A DNA stretch of 64,000 nt, taken from the NCBI RefSeq assembly GCF_012912005.1, contig NZ_JABBEA010000005.1, positions 248,001-312,000 on the forward strand, given 5' to 3'. Shown one piece after another: positions 42,900-51,205 of this stretch. Positions within the stretch are counted from its first letter, which is position 1. Each line of letters begins with the position of its first letter. Origin of the DNA: Paenibacillus sp. SZ31 (GTDB lineage Bacteria > Bacillota > Bacilli > Paenibacillales > Paenibacillaceae). The position numbers and the translations under genes are program-made. Under the pieces are notes generated by a model, which worked only from the letters and a program-made list of their open reading frames with translations, was not told where the DNA came from and did no database searches.

Positions 42900-43668
42900 T
42901 AATTCCAAATATATCTTGAATGAAATCGGAAGTCTAACCAGCAATAGTGAATTCGGCTCGTGGTATGTTGTGTTCGAGTACGTGAAGACAGGTCATATCC
43001 ATGATGACGATCAAAATTTAAGTGCCGAAGAACTGTTAAGCAGTTATATCCGAGGCACAGAAGAAGACAACAGAGAGCTCGATCCTGAATATAGAACATA
43101 CATAACAGGGTGGGAAATCGAACCGGCATATGATAAGACCAAGCACCAGTTGGTCTACTCCCTTGGTTTCAAGAATGCTGATCAGCAAGCCATGGTGAAT
43201 TACAATGTAAAGCTCCTGACACGCGAAGGGTACATCACAGCCATTCTGGTTACAGATACGACCAACTTTCAACAGAGCCGCCATGCATTCGAGGAAACAG
43301 TCCTTAAGCAACTTAGCATCAATGCAGGATATACTTATGAGGAGTACAATGCTTCGACTGACAAAACATCCACCATCGGGCTCAACAGTCTTCTGATGGG
43401 CGGAATCGGGTACACGGCTTCCCAGAAATTCAGTGCTCTTCTTTTGCTCAAAAAAGGATGGGCCTTGATCCTGGTTGTTGTTCTCGGTCTGATTGGGTGG
43501 ATCAGATACAAAATCAAAAGCTCACACGGAGAAGAAGAAACATTCTCTCCCTCCGAGAGGACGTACTTGCAAGAAGCAGATGAGCAGCAGTATGCTGATC
43601 AGAATGAATTATCCTATTACCGCCAATCTGGGCATCCATCCAACGCGAATAAACAAGATAAGCCCTGA
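42900..43668 (+). pseudogene. 5'-truncated DUF2167 membrane protein gene
   Basis: From about EIGSLTSNSEFGSWYVVFEYVKTGHIHDDD onward the frame follows the DUF2167 family: TGWEIEPAYDKTKHQLVYSLGF, NYNVKLLTREGYITAILVTD, STDKTSTIGLNSLLMGGIGY, a membrane helix (WALILVVVLGLIGWI) and a charged tail. Family members begin with a signal peptide and about 60 further residues, which are missing. Upstream the frame stays open into the SDR gene on the other strand, and that part has no family likeness. There is no start codon with a ribosome site near 42900. It looks like the relic of a deletion between the two genes. Confidence 0.7.
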
Positions 43669-43709
43669 CCCATGTTGATTCCCACGTCGGCACAGACCAG
43701 GAAACATAA

Positions 43710-43750
43710 AATAAGCCGTATATCTCTTCTGGAGAGATATACGGCTTATT
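43710..43750. terminator. Bidirectional terminator, 17-bp perfect stem
   Basis: A 17-bp perfect dyad (AATAAGCCGTATATCTC and its complement) has a 7-base loop. It lies between the ends of the DUF2167 relic and metQ and has T-rich flanks both ways. Confidence 0.88.
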
Positions 43751-43787
43751 TCTTAATAGCTTCACATCATATCATACATATCGTGAA

Positions 43788-44627
43788 TTATTCAGTTGCA
43801 GGTTCAACTGCACCTTGATAACGTTCCTTGATGAATGTTTTCACTTCTTCGGAGTGCAGAGCAGCAGCCAGTTTTTGGATTGCATCTGCATCCTTGTTGT
43901 CCTCACGGGAAACGAGGATGTTAGCGTATGGATTACCTTGCAAATCTTCGATCAGCAAAGCATCATTTGCCGGATTCAGGTTCGCTTCGAGCGCATAGTT
44001 AGCGTTGATGAATACCAGATCCGCTTCATCCAATTGACGAGGCATCATAGCTGCATCCAGCTCGATGATATCCAGGTTCTTCGGATTTGCTGTGATATCT
44101 TGAATCGTAGAAGTGATATTTGTGTTGTCTTTCAGCGTAATGATGCCTTCCTTCGCGAGCAACAACAGTGCACGTCCACCATTGGATGGGTCATTCGGGA
44201 TCGCTACTTTTGCGCCGTCTGCCAGTTCATCCAAAGACTTAATCTTTTTGGAGTATCCGCCAAAAGGCTCAACATGAACAGGTGTTACAGCAACGAGGTT
44301 GAATCCACGTTCTTTATTCTCTGTGTCCAGGTAAGGTTGGTGTTGGAAGAAGTTTGCATCCAATTTTTCATCAGCAAGTTGCTGATTGGGTTGAACATAG
44401 TCATTGAACGTTACGACTTGCAAACGAATACCTTGTGCTTCCAGTTCAGGTTTGATGCTTTCCAGAATCTCTGCGTGTGGTGTAGGTGAAGCTCCAACTT
44501 TCAATTCAACGGTACGTGGAGCTCCTCCAGCATTGTCTGCGCCGCTATCGGCGTCTTTGTTGTTTCCGCAAGCTGCTAGAACCGCAATCAACATAAGACT
44601 AAGTAGAGCAATAGACCATTTTTTCAT
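43788..44627 (-). CDS. metQ: Methionine-binding lipoprotein MetQ
   Basis: A 279-residue NlpA-family binding protein for methionine. Lipobox LAAC gives C20 as the lipid anchor. KVGASPTPHAEILESIKPELEAQGI, FFQHQPYLDTENKERG and VAIPNDPSNGGRALLLLAKEGII are standard. The ATG at 44627 follows AAGGGG; the longer frame is an unlikely extension. Last gene of the metNIQ operon, 74 bases after metI. Confidence 0.95.
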   Translation of the reverse strand: MKKWSIALLSLMLIAVLAACGNNKDADSGADNAGGAPRTVELKVGASPTPHAEILESIKPELEAQGIRLQVVTFNDYVQPNQQLADEKLDANFFQHQPYLDTENKERGFNLVAVTPVHVEPFGGYSKKIKSLDELADGAKVAIPNDPSNGGRALLLLAKEGIITLKDNTNITSTIQDITANPKNLDIIELDAAMMPRQLDEADLVFINANYALEANLNPANDALLIEDLQGNPYANILVSREDNKDADAIQKLAAALHSEEVKTFIKERYQGAVEPATE

Positions 44628-44701
44628 GTGTAAAACCCCTTCTCTAATCATTTTTTCATGTGGCATCCGCATTATTGCATATCCATCATGTAATCTATGT
44701 G

Positions 44702-45361
44702 TTATTTCCTGGTGAAAAATGTAACCAAGCGATCTCCAGCCATCTGGAGAATTTGCACTAGAATGATCATCGACACGACGGATATGATCATGATTTCATT
44801 CTGATAACGGAAGTATCCATAGTTAATTGCCAGTGTTCCCAGACCTCCACCACCGACCATGCCCGCCATCGCCGTATAGGAGACGAGCGTAACGATGGTA
44901 ATTGTTATACCAGCAAGCAGACCAGGCAACGCCTCAGGCAGTAACACCCGTCTTACAATCTGTCCGGTCGATGCACCCATCGCCTGTGCAGCTTCAATGA
45001 CACCCCGATCGACTTCACGCAAAGTAGTTTCCACCAAACGGGCAAAATAAGGAGCTGCTGAAATAACCAAAGGAGGTATAACGCCGAGCACCCCGGTAGC
45101 AGTACCGACGAGTATACGAGTAAATGGGATAAGTGCAACAATCAATATGATAAATGGGACTGAGCGCAAAATATTAACAATCAGGGATAGTATCGTGTAC
45201 ACTGCCCGTGACTTAATCGAAGCAGATCGGGCTGTCATGAACAGCAGAACTCCGAGCGGTAAACCTAAGATAACGGTAAACAAGCCTGATACACCTAAAA
45301 TTTGCAGTGTCTCTATGGAAGCTTTACCAACCTCTTCCCAACGTACGGTTGAAAAATCCAT
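44702..45361 (-). CDS. metI: Methionine ABC permease MetI
   Basis: A 219-residue permease with about five membrane segments. The coupling loop EAAQAMGASTGQIVRRVLLPEALPGLLAG is typical of MetI. The start directly abuts the metN stop, so the two are translationally linked. It forms the homodimeric channel for methionine import with MetN. Confidence 0.95.
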   Translation of the reverse strand: MDFSTVRWEEVGKASIETLQILGVSGLFTVILGLPLGVLLFMTARSASIKSRAVYTILSLIVNILRSVPFIILIVALIPFTRILVGTATGVLGVIPPLVISAAPYFARLVETTLREVDRGVIEAAQAMGASTGQIVRRVLLPEALPGLLAGITITIVTLVSYTAMAGMVGGGGLGTLAINYGYFRYQNEIMIISVVSMIILVQILQMAGDRLVTFFTRK

Positions 45362-46396
45362 CTAACGAAGCACCTCCACATCAAGTCCCTCTGCGGTCAA
45401 TTCGGATATGGTCCGTTCAATCGCATCTGACTCACCCTCGAATCGAACGGTCAACTGCCCATAAGGAACCTGTTTGATCGTAGAGATCGTACCTTGCAGG
45501 ATGGCAAAATCCACACCTGTCTTACGTACCGTTCTGGACAAAATCGCTTCATACGTTTTGTTACCCAGAAAGGAAATCTTCACCAATTTGGAAGCAACAC
45601 CTGCCTGCAATTCAACGCTTGCATTCGCCAGAGCGGTCTCTTCCAGAGCAAGTCCAGCTTCATGGTCACGCATCGTGAAGTCCCGCGTAATGGCGTGCTG
45701 CGGCTTCAGGAATACTTCTGTTACAGGTCCCTGTTCCACAATGCCACCTTGATGAATGACAGCAACCTTGTCACAGATGTTCTGGATGACGTGCATCTCA
45801 TGTGTGATCAGCACAATCGTAAGGTTGTACTTTTCATTAATGTCGAGTAATAACTTCAGGATTGAATTTGTCGTCTGCGGATCAAGTGCCGAAGTAGCCT
45901 CATCACAGAGAAGTACATTCGGATCACTCGCAAGCGCTCTTGCAATCCCAACACGTTGTTTCTGTCCACCGGATAATTGAGCCGGATATTTACTGCTGTG
46001 GTGCTCTAGGCCAACCAGAGCGAGCATTTCCTTCACTTTGCGATCAATAGCTTCCTTAGGTGTATTTACAAGCTTTAGTGGAAAAGCCACATTGTCATAT
46101 ACCGTTGCCGAGGATAGCAGATTAAAGTGTTGAAAAATCATGCCGATCTTGCGTCTCTGTTGCTGCAATTCAGTTTTACTCAGGTCAGTCAGATTGATTC
46201 CGTCAACCCATACCTCACCCTCCGTTGGACGTTCCAACAAATTAATACAGCGAATCAGTGTACTTTTACCCGCGCCGGAATGGCCAATGACGCCATAAAT
46301 CTCACCTTTGCGGATGCTCAAATCCAGATTGGATAACGCTGTTGTGGATTTTGCCCCTTTACCATACGTCTTTGTTAATCCTTTTAATTCAATCAA
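45362..46396 (-). CDS. metN: Methionine ABC ATPase MetN
   Basis: A 344-residue ATPase driving methionine import. Walker A GHSGAGKST, Q-loop IFQHFNLL, signature LSGGQKQR and Walker B VLLCDEATSALDP are all present. The C-terminal ACT-like NIL domain (about 265-344; LVKISFLGNKTYEAILSRTVRKTGVDFAILQG) binds methionine and inhibits transport. The start is TTG at 46396 with GGAAGGGG nine bases upstream; the longer frame runs into the riboswitch terminator. Expression is set by the upstream SAM-I riboswitch. Confidence 0.95.
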   Translation of the reverse strand: MIELKGLTKTYGKGAKSTTALSNLDLSIRKGEIYGVIGHSGAGKSTLIRCINLLERPTEGEVWVDGINLTDLSKTELQQQRRKIGMIFQHFNLLSSATVYDNVAFPLKLVNTPKEAIDRKVKEMLALVGLEHHSSKYPAQLSGGQKQRVGIARALASDPNVLLCDEATSALDPQTTNSILKLLLDINEKYNLTIVLITHEMHVIQNICDKVAVIHQGGIVEQGPVTEVFLKPQHAITRDFTMRDHEAGLALEETALANASVELQAGVASKLVKISFLGNKTYEAILSRTVRKTGVDFAILQGTISTIKQVPYGQLTVRFEGESDAIERTISELTAEGLDVEVLR

Positions 46397-46463
46397 TAGC
46401 ACTTGCCCCTTCCTACCACCTACATGTATCTTTACCCGAAAGAAAGGAAAACTCCCCTTTACG

Positions 46464-46508
46464 TACAAAAAAAGAAGAGCCCCTTTGCAGATACAAAGAC
46501 GGCTCTTC
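46464..46508 (-). terminator. Riboswitch-controlled terminator
   Basis: On the minus strand GAAGAGCC pairs with GGCTCTTC around an inner CTTTG/CAAAG pair, with a run of seven T after. It is the expression platform of the SAM riboswitch. Confidence 0.88.
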
Positions 46509-46520
46509 ACGTGAATTTAC

Positions 46521-46660
46521 CTTCTCATCTGCCAAAATCGTGTCTCGCACCATTTTGTAGGAATTAGCACCTAACATCTATAACGAATGACACATGTGTC
46601 ATTCATTATAAATCGGTTGCCGGGCTTCATCGGGCCTGTCCCTCCGCCGCTCTCGATAAG
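46521..46660 (-). promoter_or_regulatory. SAM-I riboswitch (S-box)
   Basis: The minus strand shows the standard conserved core: CTTATCGAGAG, GGAGGGA, GCCCGATGAAGCCCGGCAACC, GGTGCTAATTCC and GATGAG. An AATGACAC/GTGTCATT arm forms the variable hairpin near 46590-46606. With SAM bound, the downstream terminator forms and metNIQ is off. Confidence 0.95.
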
Positions 46661-46831
46661 AAATATGAGGTTGTAAGATTCTATAAGTTCATGTAGTTCA
46701 TGTTATATACTGTTCGAAAGTTCAGAAACTTCTGTGAAAATAATGATATTCATGTACCATTCGATCTGAAACTCAGTATAATCCAAGTATTCCGATTTGT
46801 CAAAGGGAATTATTTCATTTATTTTACTGCG

Positions 46832-47551
46832 TTAACGTTTCTTACCTCGCTTAAGCCATATCTGATTAATGTAGCCGTATGAAGTACTTAACGTTTCACA
46901 CACCATATCCACGCCCTGACGCATTTCATGCACATGCTGATCCAGATCCTCCAATTTCACTTTCCCTTGCAACGTCTGGTGTAACTGCCACAAATCATCA
47001 TGCATTTCAGAGTTCATGTAGTGAATTTCCATATTACGTCGTTTGCGAAGCTTGCTCATCGGTTCACGATATGAATCCTTGATCTGAATCAACCGCAAAG
47101 CAAGGTCATGATGCTGCGTCGCATAATCGAACTGCCTTAACACGGTAAAATAAGAAAAATGCGCTTTTGTATTTGAGGTATTCAGCTCGAATATTTCATT
47201 CAATACCGTGCCGACTTTATCCAGAATGGCAAAACAACGGATGAACCCATCTTTATAGAAATAAACATATCGGGCATACTCGGCTTTCTCTGCCTGCGTC
47301 ATATCGTCCGTAGATCCTGCAACGACCTTTTTTCGAAAATGAGCAGCAGCGAAACAGCTTTGCTCCAGTTCATCCAGTGAGGAGATGAGTCCCTGCGTCC
47401 ACACATACAGTTTCCGATAGTCATGCGTGGGATCATGGTCCACATGCATTTGTCGCTGAAACAGCTCGAGCGTATGCGCCATGGATTCCATCGCTTCCTT
47501 CAATAACCCTTCGTTTATACGCGGCTTTTCCCCGAGCAACGTTCGCAGCAT
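46832..47551 (-). CDS. HEPN-domain protein (Cthe_2314 type)
   Basis: A 239-residue all-helical protein. The stretch KLRKRRNMEIHYMN contains RNMEIH, the R-x4-H motif of HEPN RNases (R172, H177). The rest fits the Cthe_2314 HEPN family as I remember it: QGLISSLDELEQSCFAAAHFRKK and KDGFIRCFAILDKVGTVLNEIFEL. The ATG at 47551 follows GAGGAGG by six bases. No nucleotidyltransferase or antitoxin partner is adjacent. Whether it is an active RNase or only a fold relative is unknown. The 435-base gap 46397-46831 holds only the riboswitch. Confidence 0.75.
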   Translation of the reverse strand: MLRTLLGEKPRINEGLLKEAMESMAHTLELFQRQMHVDHDPTHDYRKLYVWTQGLISSLDELEQSCFAAAHFRKKVVAGSTDDMTQAEKAEYARYVYFYKDGFIRCFAILDKVGTVLNEIFELNTSNTKAHFSYFTVLRQFDYATQHHDLALRLIQIKDSYREPMSKLRKRRNMEIHYMNSEMHDDLWQLHQTLQGKVKLEDLDQHVHEMRQGVDMVCETLSTSYGYINQIWLKRGKKR

Positions 47552-47671
47552 AACTAACCTCCTCTTTTCCACATCAACAAAGATTCATCACCATCATACA
47601 TAAACCATTCCGAGTATACGTGTAATTGCTGCTTGCCATAGGTTGCCCTGATCCTCCTGACATCAAACAAA

Positions 47672-47710
47672 GTCCACCTGTCCAATGATGTACATCACTG
47701 GATGGTGGAC
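47672..47710 (-). terminator. ctaA terminator
   Basis: GTCCACC pairs with GGTGGAC around a second stem near the tip. On the minus strand TTTGTTTG follows. Confidence 0.65.
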
Positions 47711-47751
47711 TTTCAAGTTTAAACCAAGAGTCGTTCCAACTTCAACGGAAT

Positions 47752-48690
47752 TTAGAAACGATTAGCCGGGCGATGTAGCTTGTACACTAGGAAACTCATA
47801 TAGGTTAAAATCCCGAACAATATGGCGATATCCAGCATATGAGCGAGGGCCACGAACATGTATACTTCCGGACGGCTCATCGTCACCATCATGAAAATAC
47901 CAATGACCACTTGCATCAGAATCAGAACAACGGATACCACACCAAGGGTACGCATTTCTTTGTTATCCGGATGATTACGGTAAGCGAAATGACCCAGAAT
48001 GGCGATAACAATTACGAGCGACGCAGCCGCAGCACGGTGAGCAAACGCAACCGCTACCCCACCCGAAAGCTCAGGAATAATCTGCCCGTTACAAAGTGGA
48101 AATCCGGAACATCCACCGGCAGAATCCGTGTGGCTCACAAATGCACCCGTGTATACAACGAGATACGTATAAATCGTGGAGAACCAGACCAGATTCCTGA
48201 ATTTTTTAGTGACCCGAGGGTATCTATTCAGGCGCTCCAATCCACCATCTTTTGCCTCCTGCCTTATGCCCAAGGCCATCATGAGAGAACTGGCGAAAGC
48301 GATCAACGCAAAGCCGAAATGCAGTGCCATGACTGCTGAAGATTGGGAGAAGACGACGGCAAAAGCCCCCATGATTCCCTGGACGATAACAAATACCAAG
48401 GTTAAGAAAGAAAACAATTGCAGGTCACGGCGTGACTTGCCGAACCGCAGAAAAGCAACAAACGAGGCAATGGACAACAGTCCAGCCAGTGCGCTTACAG
48501 CGCGATGGGAATATTCGATAAGTGAAGCCACAGTATGTGCCGGAACGAGTTTTCCGTTACATAAAGGCCATTCCGTTCCGCAGCCAAGGCCCGATTCCGT
48601 TTTGGTTACGATGCCTCCACCAAAAGTGGCCAGAAACATGACAAGACAGGTTAATACGGTTAACCATTTAAATAAAGTTAAGTGCTTCAA
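47752..48690 (-). CDS. ctaA: Heme A synthase CtaA
   Basis: A 312-residue, eight-helix membrane enzyme that oxidises heme O to heme A for cytochrome aa3 oxidase. Two similar four-helix halves each show the Cys pair motif (GCGTEWPLCNG near 37-47 and GGCSGFPLCNGQIIP near 192-206) and conserved His (EYSHRAVSA, ALHFGFAL, AFAHRAAAA, ALAHMLD). It reads as a single gene; ctaB is not next to it. It fits with hemQ, sco and an oxidase implied in the window. Confidence 0.95.
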   Translation of the reverse strand: MKHLTLFKWLTVLTCLVMFLATFGGGIVTKTESGLGCGTEWPLCNGKLVPAHTVASLIEYSHRAVSALAGLLSIASFVAFLRFGKSRRDLQLFSFLTLVFVIVQGIMGAFAVVFSQSSAVMALHFGFALIAFASSLMMALGIRQEAKDGGLERLNRYPRVTKKFRNLVWFSTIYTYLVVYTGAFVSHTDSAGGCSGFPLCNGQIIPELSGGVAVAFAHRAAAASLVIVIAILGHFAYRNHPDNKEMRTLGVVSVVLILMQVVIGIFMMVTMSRPEVYMFVALAHMLDIAILFGILTYMSFLVYKLHRPANRF

Positions 48691-48906
48691 TTTTTTCTCA
48701 CCCGCTGTTGGTTTAAGATGGCGAAGAATATTCTCCGCTTGTTTCGGTACTTTGACACTTATTTCACAACTAAACTCATTATACCGGATAAAATGTTCAT
48801 TGACGTCGCGCTTTGTGACAAAATGTTAACGTCTGGTGAAATAATGACCCGCAGGTCATTGGAATTATGTACATAAAACCTTTCTTAAACAGAATCCTGA
48901 ACACAC

Positions 48907-48942
48907 AAACGCCATTTCCCTATTTCAAGAGAAATGGCGTTT
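48907..48942. terminator. 12-bp perfect hairpin upstream of ctaA
   Basis: AAACGCCATTTC and GAAATGGCGTTT enclose a 12-base loop. It lies between ctaA and repeat copy D and may end the thioredoxin transcript after it crosses the repeat. The T-runs are weak. Confidence 0.5.
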
Positions 48943-48983
48943 CATCTAGTATACCCTTTTACAACATGAACCTGTCATACTTT

Positions 48984-49213
48984 TATATAAGTTCAATGAA
49001 ACATTTACACAATAACGGAGAGGACAGAAATAGCCTGGAGAAGCGGAGCTAAAAGCTTTCTGAAAGAAAGCTGCATCGGAAGCATATGCTTCGCCTTTAT
49101 CCCCGGATTTCCCCTTTATAAAAGGGATCAAAGAAATCTGGGGATAACAGCGATCGGAAGGCTATTCTGGCATCGTAGTGCCTGTGTGAATATTCATCAT
49201 TTGAACTTATATA
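48984..49213 (-). repeat. Dispersed palindromic repeat, copy D
   Basis: The best-preserved copy, 230 bp. It has perfect 13-bp ends TATATAAGTTCAA/TTGAACTTATATA, inner arms with GGACAGAAATAGCC and GGCTATTCTGGC, the AGCTTTCT/AGAAAGCT hairpin, a GAAGCATATGCTTC palindrome and the central TTATCCCC (49097-49104) with GGGGATAA (49140-49147). Its right end is four bases from the thioredoxin stop. Confidence 0.85.
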
Positions 49214-49216
49214 ACA

Positions 49217-49561
49217 TCATTTATGGATCGTGTTGTACACTTCAACTGCACGATCCAGGAACTGTTCGATCTCTTCTCTCGACTTGCGCAGCTTGTTCAC
49301 GTACCGTACGAGTTCGCGGCCATCTGTATACGCCACAAAGCTCGGAATGCCAAGAATGTTCTGCTCTTCACTAACGGTTCCAACCTGGTCTACATCGACC
49401 TCAATCAAAGTCAGTTCACGTGCATATTTCGCTTCAACCTCAGGCATAAACGGATCGATGTATTTGCAGTCTCCACACCAGTCAGCCTTGAATACGGCAA
49501 TCGTTAAACGTGGGGATTGAATGGCTACATCAAATGCCGGTTTGGATGTAATTGATTCCAT
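49217..49561 (-). CDS. Thioredoxin-like protein
   Basis: A 114-residue thioredoxin fold. The active site is WCGDC in VFKADWCGDCKYIDPFMPEV near residue 28-32, and the cis-Pro is in GIPSFVAY. It has no signal peptide, so it acts in the cytosol as a dithiol reductase or a bacilliredoxin-like factor. The ATG at 49561 lies nine bases after AAGGAAG; the ATG at 49570 is only two bases after it. Substrates are unknown. Confidence 0.88.
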   Translation of the reverse strand: MESITSKPAFDVAIQSPRLTIAVFKADWCGDCKYIDPFMPEVEAKYARELTLIEVDVDQVGTVSEEQNILGIPSFVAYTDGRELVRYVNKLRKSREEIEQFLDRAVEVYNTIHK

Positions 49562-49703
49562 TAGGTTCATCTTCCTTTCTGTACCTTGTCTTAACCTAAG
49601 TGAAGCAAATTGGCGAGTGGAAGTCAAATAATCAGCGCATACTTAGAATAAACCACATGGTCTGTGAAATTAAACCCAGAACATCATGAAAGGATGTCAC
49701 ATC

Positions 49704-50990
49704 ATGACTTCCACCAGAACCGATTCTTCCAGCGAACAGCTTCACGGGTCCCTCCTGCAGATGATACGTTCCATTCCGGGTGCTGCCCGGGAAGTCTGGC
49801 GTGGTAAACAGGCAGCCTGGCAGGCTTCAGCACAGCTACGTCACCCATTGCGTGACATGGAGTGGGACACAGATACGGCAGCTGCCTTACAGTCTGAGGT
49901 GGAGCGTTTGTTGCCTGCCAGCGGCAAGTCTTTTGCACGTACTGATCAGGTCCAAAGTGCGCTCGTCTGTGAAGAAGATTGCATTATTCTGGAAGAGATT
50001 AAGACGCTGACCCAGGAGCATAATCGGAGTAACATCACTCGCACCGCAGCCTATCTGGATTGCTACGAGCAATATCCCGAACTGCATTGGGCGCTACTGG
50101 CTCATATGGTCTCTCGCAACGGCGGATATCACATGACAGATCTTCAGAGTGATCTGATGCATAATTTACAGAATCAAAGCGATCGTGAGCATATGTATCG
50201 ACTGCTGGAGCGGTGTAACGCACTCATTTTCCAGGATGCATATCCCCAGCTTCTACTGTATATGAACAGTCGCCGGATCGGACGAAGCTGTTTTCATCTC
50301 TTGTCACACTTTCACGTATCGGCGTTCATGACGCCATTTTGGGAACGCTTTTGGCTGGAACGGTGCAGTTCACTGCTTAGTGTGGCATTAATTATTAATG
50401 AGCAGAACTATATCGAGAGCCGGGTAGTGCAGCATCCTTATTTCCAAAAAGCAGTACTTTCCAAACCCGCATTCCATCTGCATAATCTGGCGGGTCTGAA
50501 TCATATCGTCTTCCCTCTTGGACGGGAAATGGGACTCGCAGGACGGGTTATTGAACATTTTGGCAAGCTGGATGAGCGCATTCTGTTTGGCAAAGGCCTG
50601 TATGCTCTGTTGTTTGGCGTAGAGCAAGTACACACACAAGTGTTGGAGTTCGCACGTTCGGTTCCCCATCGTGGCTCACGTGCCGAATATTGGCCTGGCC
50701 TGTTTACCCATCATGAAGATGAGGCAGGTGATCATACACTTTATGCTCAAGAGCTACTAGATGAAGAATGGCTATCCGAAGGGCAACGATTGTATAGTCC
50801 GGAACTTCTCGCCGTATGGGGAGACACGCCTTATGAGCCGATTACCAGACAGGACTGGCTTCAGACTCGGGATTGTCTCGGTTATCTGACCGCACCGCGT
50901 CGCCCATGGCTGTTCGAGATGAGTCACGAACACCGGTATGGCATGCTGAAAACAGCACTGGCTCATGATGCTAAAGTCATCACACACTAA
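49704..50990 (+). CDS. DUF2515 family protein (YppC-like)
   Basis: A 428-residue protein resembling Bacillus YppC, function unknown. Family-like stretches are NITRTAAYLDCYEQYPELHWALLAHMVSRNGGYHMTDL near 110-150, LLERCNALIFQDAYPQLLLYMNSR and ILFGKGLYALLFGVEQVHTQVLEFARSVPHRGSRAEYWPGLFT near 295-340. It has no signal or membrane segment. The ATG at 49704 follows AAAGGA by nine bases. It stands alone, so context gives no hint. Confidence 0.8.
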   Translation: MTSTRTDSSSEQLHGSLLQMIRSIPGAAREVWRGKQAAWQASAQLRHPLRDMEWDTDTAAALQSEVERLLPASGKSFARTDQVQSALVCEEDCIILEEIKTLTQEHNRSNITRTAAYLDCYEQYPELHWALLAHMVSRNGGYHMTDLQSDLMHNLQNQSDREHMYRLLERCNALIFQDAYPQLLLYMNSRRIGRSCFHLLSHFHVSAFMTPFWERFWLERCSSLLSVALIINEQNYIESRVVQHPYFQKAVLSKPAFHLHNLAGLNHIVFPLGREMGLAGRVIEHFGKLDERILFGKGLYALLFGVEQVHTQVLEFARSVPHRGSRAEYWPGLFTHHEDEAGDHTLYAQELLDEEWLSEGQRLYSPELLAVWGDTPYEPITRQDWLQTRDCLGYLTAPRRPWLFEMSHEHRYGMLKTALAHDAKVITH

Positions 50991-51116
50991 TGCTGAAGAT
51001 CATATGGAGCAGGCAAAGCCGCATGATGTAGATAATCCGATGCACCGCTAGCAGAGGCTTACTTACCTAATAATTAGCCTAATGTTTAACTCAGGCGCTC
51101 AGCTGGTCTTAACGAT

Positions 51117-51156
51117 ACAAAAAGCCCTGTCCCCTTTAACAGCAGACAGAGCTTGT
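51117..51156 (-). terminator. Terminator of the HAD-DUF456-flippase operon
   Basis: On the minus strand AAGCTCTGTC pairs with GACAGGGCTT and TTTTTG follows, about 50 bases after the flippase stop. Confidence 0.82.
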
Positions 51157-51205
51157 ATCCGATTTTAACAAAATAGTAATGGCTTGAATGATGCTCCTTG
51201 CATTT

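Noticed and set aside
48740..48800. Rex-like half site near the ctaA start (TTGTGAAATAAGTGTCAA on the minus strand)
   Set aside because: Only one arm fits and it lies downstream of the likely -10 element.
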